The notes under the pieces were generated by a model that worked only from the letters and a program-made list of their open reading frames with translations, did not search any database and was not told the origin of the DNA. Shown in pieces: positions 5,069 to 9,637 of a stretch of DNA of 9,637 nt. Origin of the DNA: Nanosynbacter sp963540705 (GTDB lineage Bacteria > Patescibacteriota > Saccharimonadia > Saccharimonadales > Saccharimonadaceae); contig CAUTQX010000029.1 in the NCBI GenBank assembly GCA_963540705.1, positions 1-9,637 of the forward strand, given 5' to 3'. The position numbers were made by a program, and so were the translations under genes. Positions within the stretch are counted from its first letter, which is position 1. The number at the start of each line of letters is the position of its first letter.

Positions 5069-6847
5069 ATGAAAAATAGAATCTTAGCGGCAGAAACCCC
5101 TAAAAAAGTTGGTGAGAATATTACAGTTGCGGGCTGGGTTCATTCCAGGCGTGATCATGGCGGATTGATTTTTATTGATTTGCGCGACCACACGGGTTTG
5201 GTTCAGTTGGTTATTAATCCTGATAAAAAGGATGCTTTTTCTTTGGCGGAAAGTTTGCGAGATGAATTCGTGGTTCGTGCTTGTGGCGTGGTTGCGGAGC
5301 GTGGCGAAGGTCTGAAAAATCCGAATATTGCCAGTGGTGATGTGGAAGTTGTTGTGGACAATTTGGAGATTTTAAACCGAGCTGAAACCTTGCCAATTCA
5401 GCCATTTGCCGAAGAAAATCAGGCAGGCGAAGAGTTGAGGTTTAAATATCGCTATCTTGATTTACGCCGTCCAAAAATGCAAAACATGCTTAAAAAGCGC
5501 GCTGAAATGTATCGCCGAATTCACGAATATATGGATAGCCGAGATTTTATTGAAATTCAGACGCCAATTTTAGCTAATTCCAGCCCTGAGGGTGCGCGCG
5601 ATTTTCTGATTCCAAGTCGTCTGCAGGAAGGAAAATTTTATGCTTTGCCGCAAGCTCCTCAGCAGTTTAAGCAGCTGCTGATGGTTGGTGGTGTGCCGCG
5701 TTATTATCAGTTGGCGGCTTGTTTCCGCGACGAAGATCCGCGAGCAGATCGCTTGTATGGTGAGTTTTATCAGCTTGATTTAGAGATGAGTTTTGCTGAA
5801 AATGGTGAAGAAGTTCGCACTGAAGTTGAGCCTTTGATAAAGCAATTGGCAACTGATTTTGCTGGTAAAAAATTGTTGGATTTGAGCGATTTGGCGGTTG
5901 GTGACGGCAGTCCAATTCCGCGGATTTCGTATCGCGACGCCATGGAAACTTACGGTTCCGATAAACCAGATTTGCGATTTGGTATGGAATTGATAGAACT
6001 GACGGACGTGTTCTCGGAGACTGAGTTTGGCGTATTTAAAAATGCTGAATGCGTTAAGGCTATTTGTGTAAAAAATGGCGCAAGTTTGAGCCGCAAGCAA
6101 ATTGACAACTTTACTAATATCGCTAAAAGCGAAGGTGCTGGCGGTTTGGCATACATCACATATCAAGACGGCGAGGCAAAATCTCCAATTGCGAAGTTCT
6201 TAAGTAATAAAGAATTGGCTGACATTCAACAAAAAACTGGTGCGGTTGATGGCGATGCAGTGTTCTTTGGCGCCGATTCTCGCTTGGTTGTTAACGCGGT
6301 ATTGGGGCGCTTGCGTAATGAATTTGCCTCGCACTTTAATCTTAAGGACTCATCGGTCGTGGCGTTTGCTTGGATTATTGATTTTCCGTTTTATGAGTGG
6401 GATGAGCGTAGTAAGAAGCTTGACTTTGGACATAATCCGTTCAGTATGCCAAAGGGTGGTTTGCAAGCTCTGGAGTCTGCTGAAACTGACGCTGAAAAAT
6501 TATCCATTGTCGCCGATCAGTTTGACATGGTAATGAACGGCTATGAAATTTGTTCTGGTGGTGTTCGTAATCATAACCCAGCGGTGCTTTATAAAGTGTT
6601 TGGGTTACTGGGCTTTAGTGAAGCTTACGTTGAAGAAAAGTTTGGTGCTATGCTTGGCGCTTTCAAATATGGTGCGCCACCGCACGCAGGCTGTGCTTTT
6701 GGGGTTGATCGTATTTTGATGGAATTGACTGACGAGCAAAACGTTCGCGAAACTCTAGCGTTTCCAAAGAATGGTTCTGGTGTGGATGTGATGATGAATT
6801 CACCATCAATTGTCGATCCCGATCAGTTGCGTGAACTGGGTTTGTAG
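5069..6847 (+). CDS. aspS: Aspartyl-tRNA synthetase, probably non-discriminating
   Basis: This class II synthetase charges tRNA with aspartate in the cytosol. At 592 residues it is full length for the bacterial type. In order it has the N-terminal anticodon-binding OB fold (GWVHSRRDHGGLIFIDLRD, 22-40), motif 1 (FIEIQTPIL, about 159), ATP/Asp-pocket segments (SPEGARDFL, QAPQQFKQLLM), motif 2 (FRDEDPRADRLYGEFYQLD from 219), the GAD insertion domain (about 300-400), HNPFSMPKGG, and motif 3 (GVDRI at 545-549). H30, followed by GG, replaces the L found in E. coli RRDLGS, and a Gly-rich loop (GEGLKNPN) stands where E. coli has DEKNIN. Both are features I associate with non-discriminating AspRS that also makes Asp-tRNA(Asn) for GatCAB. 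The form RADRxxGEFYQ recalls the alphaproteobacterial-type subfamily. The gene appears to be expressed from its own promoter. Confidence 0.97.
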   Translation: MKNRILAAETPKKVGENITVAGWVHSRRDHGGLIFIDLRDHTGLVQLVINPDKKDAFSLAESLRDEFVVRACGVVAERGEGLKNPNIASGDVEVVVDNLEILNRAETLPIQPFAEENQAGEELRFKYRYLDLRRPKMQNMLKKRAEMYRRIHEYMDSRDFIEIQTPILANSSPEGARDFLIPSRLQEGKFYALPQAPQQFKQLLMVGGVPRYYQLAACFRDEDPRADRLYGEFYQLDLEMSFAENGEEVRTEVEPLIKQLATDFAGKKLLDLSDLAVGDGSPIPRISYRDAMETYGSDKPDLRFGMELIELTDVFSETEFGVFKNAECVKAICVKNGASLSRKQIDNFTNIAKSEGAGGLAYITYQDGEAKSPIAKFLSNKELADIQQKTGAVDGDAVFFGADSRLVVNAVLGRLRNEFASHFNLKDSSVVAFAWIIDFPFYEWDERSKKLDFGHNPFSMPKGGLQALESAETDAEKLSIVADQFDMVMNGYEICSGGVRNHNPAVLYKVFGLLGFSEAYVEEKFGAMLGAFKYGAPPHAGCAFGVDRILMELTDEQNVRETLAFPKNGSGVDVMMNSPSIVDPDQLRELGL

Positions 6848-6860
6848 AATATTTGCAATA

Positions 6861-6889
6861 TTGATCTACTGTTTTAGTTGTGCTAGTGT
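6861..6889 (+). promoter_or_regulatory. Promoter of the CAP-domain gene (leaderless)
   Basis: TTGATC (6861-6866), a 17-bp spacer, and TAGTGT (6884-6889) preceded by TGC form an extended -10 promoter. It ends 6 nt before the ATG at 6896, with no ribosome binding site. The -35 overlaps the small AT hairpin just after the aspS stop. Confidence 0.6.
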
Positions 6890-6895
6890 GAAAGC

Positions 6896-7429
6896 ATGAA
6901 AAAAGCTATAGTCATTACCGCTATCTTAATCCAGCTGACAGGTGTTGTTGGGGCGGTGTGGCTTATTGCTAACCTGAATTCTCAGAAGCCTGTAGAAACA
7001 GCTCGGGCGCAAACAGAACCAGAGAAGGATAAGTATGAAGTTGGTCCACCAGATGCACAGGAAATGCTTGAGCTGGTGAACCAAGAGCGTGCTAAAGTCG
7101 GTGTAGCACCCTTAAAGCTAGATAAAAGATTAAACGCTAGTGCACAGGAAAAAGCGGATGATATGCAAAATCGTGATTACTACGGTCACGTGTCGCCTGA
7201 AGGCGTGCACGGATATAGTCTTGCGGAAAACCGAACAAAAGGTTCTTGTGGACTTGTCGGTGAAAATATAATAAAAAATCTCTATGATGCCAATAGTCAA
7301 AATACGGGCAATGAATGGATGAAATCAAAGCCGCATCGCAAAGCAATACTTGATCCTAGGTATACAAGAACAGGTTTTGGCATATCAAAAGGCTCAATAG
7401 TTCAGCATTTCTGTGAAGAAAAGCAGTAG
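6896..7429 (+). CDS. Secreted or membrane-anchored CAP (SCP-like) domain protein
   Basis: The 177-residue protein begins MKK and has a hydrophobic segment at about 4-26 that serves as signal or anchor. A Pro/Glu/Lys-rich linker (about 30-52) is followed by a CAP domain from about 54 to the end. Family signatures are ELVNQERAKVGVAPLKLD, YYGHVSPEG (H98), GENI (E123), WMKSKPHRKAILDPRYTRTG (H147) and GFGI. H98, E123 and H147 correspond to the conserved His/Glu cavity of bacterial CAP proteins. The domain is small and its end is short. It has just two cysteines, C118 and C173, which could form a disulfide outside the cell. Bacterial CAP proteins sit at the cell surface, but their biochemical role is poorly defined, so no enzymatic claim is made. 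The gene ends 21 bp before a terminator. Confidence 0.9.
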   Translation: MKKAIVITAILIQLTGVVGAVWLIANLNSQKPVETARAQTEPEKDKYEVGPPDAQEMLELVNQERAKVGVAPLKLDKRLNASAQEKADDMQNRDYYGHVSPEGVHGYSLAENRTKGSCGLVGENIIKNLYDANSQNTGNEWMKSKPHRKAILDPRYTRTGFGISKGSIVQHFCEEKQ

Positions 7430-7450
7430 TTAGTATATAGCACAAACCCC

Positions 7451-7482
7451 AAATCTCCTTATCTCACGAAAGGAGATTTTTT
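7451..7482 (+). terminator. Terminator after the CAP gene, likely bidirectional
   Basis: A perfect 10-bp stem AAATCTCCTT (7451-7460) / AAGGAGATTT (7470-7479) with a 9-nt loop runs into six T's. It sits 17 bp past the end of the convergent VIT-type gene and in that direction is followed by TTTGGGGTTTG, so it may stop both. Confidence 0.88.
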
Positions 7483-7498
7483 ATGGGTTGTAAAATGG

Positions 7499-8032
7499 CT
7501 AAATCCTAATACCTAGCCATGCCGCCAAAATGTCGCCTGCAAAGTAGGCTAATCCTGCTGCAATCGCCCCAAGGAGTAATGTAATTCCTGCTGATTGCCA
7601 GGGTGATTGTTTGCTGACTTTGCCCTTGATAAAGCCGATTGCTAAGAACGTTGCCGCAGTTAGCGCCGAGCTGACATAGAATAATGTGTCGCTTAATATT
7701 TTCATACTTGTAATTACGTCAATTAAATACGGTAGTACTGGTACACCGCCAACTACAACAAAAGCTAGGAAAGTAACGGCTCCTATTACTTTTGGAGATG
7801 AGCGTTTTTGGCTGTCGCGAACAGATTCTTCGTGTTCTGCGCTTGCTGCTAAATATGCACTAGATCCCATTGAAAAACCGTCTGCTATTAAATTGGCAAT
7901 TCCTAATATAAGAATGACTGAGCTGGATATTCCAGCACCGGCTGAGGCTGCTACAACAGCAAATGTAGTTACTGTTCCGTCGACGGCGCCGTAAACAAAT
8001 TCTGGTATATATCGTTTGAAAAAATCTTGCAT
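7499..8032 (-). CDS. VIT1/CCC1-family metal transporter, short form
   Basis: The 177-residue protein has about five membrane helices (roughly 12-33, 36-62, 83-103, 112-135, 147-172). The opening FVYGAVDGTVTTFAVVA and LIADGFSMGSSAYL are hallmarks of the VIT1/CCC1 (DUF125) family, which moves Fe2+ or Mn2+ by proton exchange in studied members. D18 in helix 1 and M55 in helix 2 are 37 residues apart, the same spacing I recall for the transport residues D43 and M80 of plant VIT1. The loop between helices 2 and 3 is only about 20 residues (AEHEESVRDSQKRSSPK), so the Glu-rich helical cytosolic metal-binding domain of full VIT1 is missing, as in shorter VIT-like proteins. The start is the ATG at 8032, with GAGG 2 nt upstream, too close to be a standard ribosome site. 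Confidence 0.9.
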   Translation of the reverse strand: MQDFFKRYIPEFVYGAVDGTVTTFAVVAASAGAGISSSVILILGIANLIADGFSMGSSAYLAASAEHEESVRDSQKRSSPKVIGAVTFLAFVVVGGVPVLPYLIDVITSMKILSDTLFYVSSALTAATFLAIGFIKGKVSKQSPWQSAGITLLLGAIAAGLAYFAGDILAAWLGIRI

Positions 8033-8041
8033 AACCTCATC

Positions 8042-8050
8042 AGTTTATCA
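8042..8050 (-). promoter_or_regulatory. Possible -10 promoter of the VIT-type gene
   Basis: On the minus strand this reads TGA followed by TAAACT. It ends 9 nt before the start codon, so the leader would be only about 2-3 nt. The hexamer is a weak match and no good -35 is seen. Confidence 0.35.
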
Positions 8051-8077
8051 TATTAAGATCTGTTTTCGGTAATATCA

Positions 8078-8106
8078 TTGACAATTTAATAAGCTTATGC
8101 TATAGT
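8078..8106 (+). promoter_or_regulatory. Near-consensus promoter of the YtxH operon
   Basis: TTGACA (8078-8083), a 17-bp spacer and TATAGT (8101-8106) preceded by TGC make this the best sigma-70-type promoter in the window. It lies 88 bp before the first start codon, so this unit has a real leader. A second extended -10 candidate, TGC plus TAAAAT, is at 8147-8155, without a good -35. Confidence 0.8.
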
Positions 8107-8113
8107 GAAATAG

Positions 8114-8126
8114 TTAGATTATCTAA
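8114..8126 (+). promoter_or_regulatory. 13-bp palindrome at the transcription start (possible operator)
   Basis: TTAGAT-T-ATCTAA is a perfect inverted repeat starting 7 bp after the strong -10 box, at the predicted transcription start. This position suits a repressor operator. It could instead be a weak hairpin at the 5' end of the mRNA. Confidence 0.4.
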
Positions 8127-8193
8127 TACAAACAATTTAACAAGCATGCTAAAATAAACATAACAAATATAAACTTTTGCAGAAAGGTAAAGC

Positions 8194-8415
8194 GTGGAAG
8201 ATATCCAAACAGCCATCGTTTTATTATCAATTATCGTAGGATTGTTGTCGGTTATTATCGTAACGCTACTGGCGGTGGTCATCGCCTTGTTGGTAAGACT
8301 TAATACGGTCATGAAAAGTGTTAGCAAAATTACAACTAACGTAGCTAGTGCGACTGAGTGGTTGTCGCCAACAAAAGTTTTTAGTGAAATATCAGGTTTA
8401 TTTCGTAAAAAATAA
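8194..8415 (+). CDS. Small single-span membrane protein, DUF948-like
   Basis: The 73-residue protein starts with GTG, supported by GAAAGG at 8182-8187, 6 nt upstream. A long hydrophobic helix (about 7-34) is followed by an amphipathic stretch (VRLNTVMKSVSKITTNVASA) and a basic end (FRKK). The helix-then-linker layout and the YtxH gene just downstream resemble DUF948-type general-stress gene pairs of Gram-positive bacteria, but the protein is short and this assignment is tentative. It is probably anchored with its tail in the cytosol. It shares an operon with the YtxH gene 19 bp downstream. The leader carries a palindrome that may control the unit. No enzymatic motif is visible. Confidence 0.75.
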   Translation: MEDIQTAIVLLSIIVGLLSVIIVTLLAVVIALLVRLNTVMKSVSKITTNVASATEWLSPTKVFSEISGLFRKK

Positions 8416-8434
8416 TTAAAAAAGGAGTAAATAT

Positions 8435-8704
8435 ATGAAAAAAGTTTTAGCAATTATCGGAGCGGTAGCAGCAGGTTTTACAGCTGGAATTTTAACTGCG
8501 CCAAAGAGTGGCAAGGAAACAAGGAAAGACTTGAAGGATAAAGCTGTAAAAATGAAAGCCGACACTGAAAAGGTGGCTTGCAAGGCGACTGCTGCAGCAA
8601 AAGACAGCTTGACTTCGTTAAAAGCTGGTTCTCAGAAAGTTGGAGATGCTGTAGCAGAAACCGCAAAAGACGTTAAAGGTAACGTCGAAAAACGTTTCAA
8701 GTAA
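8435..8704 (+). CDS. YtxH-domain protein
   Basis: The 89-residue protein opens with a short Gly/Ala-rich hydrophobic helix (about 4-22) followed by TAPKSGKETRKDLKDKA, the hallmark of the YtxH family. The rest is a long, Lys/Ala/Asp-rich amphipathic helix with an irregular 11-residue-like pattern (DKAVKMKADTEK, KATAAAKDSLTS, GDAVAETAKDVKGNV), reminiscent of LEA-type or apolipoprotein-like helices. YtxH proteins are small membrane-associated proteins linked to general stress in Bacillus; their molecular function is unknown. The start is supported by AGGAG (8423-8427) 7 nt upstream. It is co-transcribed with the preceding gene. One cysteine (C49) is present. No terminator is seen before the next promoter, which begins 4 bp after the stop. 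Confidence 0.85.
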   Translation: MKKVLAIIGAVAAGFTAGILTAPKSGKETRKDLKDKAVKMKADTEKVACKATAAAKDSLTSLKAGSQKVGDAVAETAKDVKGNVEKRFK

Positions 8705-8707
8705 TAT

Positions 8708-8737
8708 TTGACTCTATTCAAGAAGACGTGAGATAAT
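8708..8737 (+). promoter_or_regulatory. Promoter of the signal-peptide gene (leaderless)
   Basis: TTGACT (8708-8713), an 18-bp spacer and GATAAT (8732-8737) preceded by TGA form an extended -10 promoter. It ends 7 nt before the ATG at 8745 and 4 nt before an in-frame GTG at 8742, so the ATG is the likely leaderless start. Confidence 0.65.
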
Positions 8738-8744
8738 ATGAGTG

Positions 8745-9287
8745 ATGAAAAAAGTTACTTTCTACCTCGCGTCTTTTTTGATTACTTCTAGTTTGTTAGT
8801 GACACCACGGGCAGTTGAGGCTCAGTCTGTCGATGCTACAGCTGACTCTGAGATTATAAAAACGCTTGATCGAAACTGTAGCTCTGTAAGAGTTGCTATT
8901 AAAAATATCCATACCAACGACGCTCTAACTAGAGTTAACGTTGGACAGAGATATAATTCTATTTCTACCAAACTTATGGCCAGGCTGAACGGTCGATTGG
9001 CAATCAATAAGCTAGACAGCTCAAAGTTGGTGAATATTACTAATGAATTCGAGTCGACGAGACTTAAGTTCAATAGTAATTACAACGATTACGACACTGC
9101 GATGACTGATCTTCAGCGCGCAAATTGCTCTAATAATGTGGCGGACTATTATCAAAAATTGACCGTCGCTCGCGAGGCTCGTAATAAACTTTCTGAGGAT
9201 GCGAAGATCTTGGATGAGTTATTAGTGAGATATAAAGAAGAAGTGCAAGTTATTAAAAATTCGTTGTCTGGAGGTTCTAATGAATAG
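8745..9287 (+). CDS. Exported helical protein of unknown function
   Basis: I do not recognise this family. The 180-residue protein starts with a typical signal peptide: MKK, a hydrophobic core at about 5-20, and a VEA cleavage-type site with probable cut after A26. The mature part is polar and predicted mostly helical, with coiled-coil-like stretches (about 35-115 and 130-175) and many Asn and Asp residues. Two cysteines, C45 (LDRNCSS) and C128 (RANCSNN), may form a disulfide outside the membrane. A GTG at 8742 would add one residue, but promoter spacing favours the ATG. The gene's last 8 bases overlap the start of the next gene, so the two are translated from one message and likely act together, perhaps as a surface helical protein with a membrane partner. 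Confidence 0.8.
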   Translation: MKKVTFYLASFLITSSLLVTPRAVEAQSVDATADSEIIKTLDRNCSSVRVAIKNIHTNDALTRVNVGQRYNSISTKLMARLNGRLAINKLDSSKLVNITNEFESTRLKFNSNYNDYDTAMTDLQRANCSNNVADYYQKLTVAREARNKLSEDAKILDELLVRYKEEVQVIKNSLSGGSNE

Positions 9288-9627
9288 GGCTAAGGAATTA
9301 TTTCGTAGTTATAAATTCGCTACATTTATTGGGCTGACTATTGCAATCTCAGTCTTACTAGTATCGATTGCGATGTTTGTGTATTACAAGACTGACGCCT
9401 ACAGATTGGATTTGAGCCGCCCAGAATACGCTTCTCGCCGTAATCAAATTAGCAAGGATGCGAATGAAAAAAGTCATGAATTTGACACGCAAGGTTCAGT
9501 GAACAAGGATACATTGAAGGAATTTTTGGGAATTTATGACAAGGAAGTGGAGAGTGTGAATAAAATCAAAGCGTTTTCTAATGATGTGTTGAGCGACAAA
9601 GAACTGGGTTTGTCTAATAATCAATAA
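9280..9627 (+). CDS. Single-span membrane protein of unknown function
   Basis: The 115-residue protein is not recognised. A short basic N-terminus (MNRAKELFRSYKF) leads into one strong membrane helix (about 14-36, ending VYYK), followed by a polar, charged and probably helical outer domain of about 78 residues. The basic-inside rule puts the N-terminus in the cytosol and the rest outside. There are no cysteines. The start overlaps the upstream gene by 8 bp and has GGAGG at 9270-9274 with 5-nt spacing inside that gene, indicating translational coupling. The stop is at 9625-9627, and a T-run begins at the window end; whether it belongs to a terminator cannot be seen. The mature halves of this protein and its neighbour are both helical, consistent with a complex, but that is inference. 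Confidence 0.8.
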   Translation: MNRAKELFRSYKFATFIGLTIAISVLLVSIAMFVYYKTDAYRLDLSRPEYASRRNQISKDANEKSHEFDTQGSVNKDTLKEFLGIYDKEVESVNKIKAFSNDVLSDKELGLSNNQ

Positions 9628-9637
9628 CTTATTTTTT

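Noticed and set aside
5780..6166. Minus-strand frames inside aspS, and a plus-strand frame at 6240-6533
   Set aside because: They are shadows of the intact, fully conserved AspRS reading frame.
6848..6862. AATATT-TGC-AATATT hairpin after aspS as a terminator
   Set aside because: It is a 6-bp all-AT stem with a 3-nt loop and no T-run, too weak. It also abuts the -35 of the next gene.
8100..8453. 117-codon minus-strand frame
   Set aside because: It is antisense to the DUF948-like gene and its promoter, and has no ribosome site. The plus-strand gene has a promoter, a ribosome site and family features.
1..9637. Mobile elements, CRISPR arrays, toxin-antitoxin or defence genes
   Set aside because: No transposase, integrase, direct-repeat array or defence-type domain was found on either strand. 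The genes look like ordinary core and envelope functions.

Overview
The window reads as chromosomal core DNA of a small-genome bacterium with moderate to low GC. It is most likely a Candidate Phyla Radiation lineage, and Saccharibacteria (TM7) fits best. The reasons are the gene mix (carbamate kinase, two diverged CorA channels, a minimal CNNM-like protein, membrane-anchored DsbA, a CAP-domain protein, a VIT-type carrier and small YtxH/DUF948-like proteins), the short intergenic gaps and single-gene transcription units, and the standard genetic code. This placement is inferred from content; no marker gene such as 16S rRNA is present. I see no insertion sequence, phage gene, CRISPR array, tRNA or rRNA.

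Layout, left to right. (1) 1-991: carbamate kinase, cut at its very first codon by the window edge, followed by a clear rho-independent terminator. (2) 1026-2909: two tandem CorA-type Mg2+/Co2+ channels, each with its own promoter. (3) 2910-3261: a 352-bp stretch with no obvious large gene. It holds a good promoter, a Shine-Dalgarno sequence with a 30-codon ORF, several possible hairpins and a strong terminator shared with the convergent dsbA. (4) 3262-5030: dsbA (minus) and a CNNM/HlyC-like CBS-pair membrane protein (plus), fired from back-to-back promoters. (5) 5069-7429: aspartyl-tRNA synthetase, then a secreted or anchored CAP protein, then a bidirectional terminator. (6) 7499-8032 (minus): a short VIT1/CCC1-family transporter. 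(7) 8194-8704: a two-gene unit for a small single-span membrane protein and a YtxH protein, driven by a near-consensus promoter. (8) 8745-9627: a signal-peptide protein overlapping by 8 bp a single-span membrane protein, both of unknown function.

Themes. Metal handling recurs (two CorA, one CNNM-like, one VIT-like). Envelope biology also recurs: DsbA, plus two exported proteins that each carry exactly two cysteines. Carbamate kinase suggests ATP generation through the arginine deiminase pathway, and the AspRS carries signs of a non-discriminating enzyme.

The most striking sequence-level pattern is in translation starts. Six genes that open a transcription unit have a -10 hexamer ending only 6-8 nt before the start codon, which implies leaderless mRNAs. 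The internal or co-transcribed genes, and dsbA, have Shine-Dalgarno sites instead. This rule moves two starts: the CNNM-like gene to 4008 and the signal-peptide gene to 8745. I did not find a convincing new defence or mobile system. The small transcription unit at about 2947-3245 is the best candidate for something undescribed.
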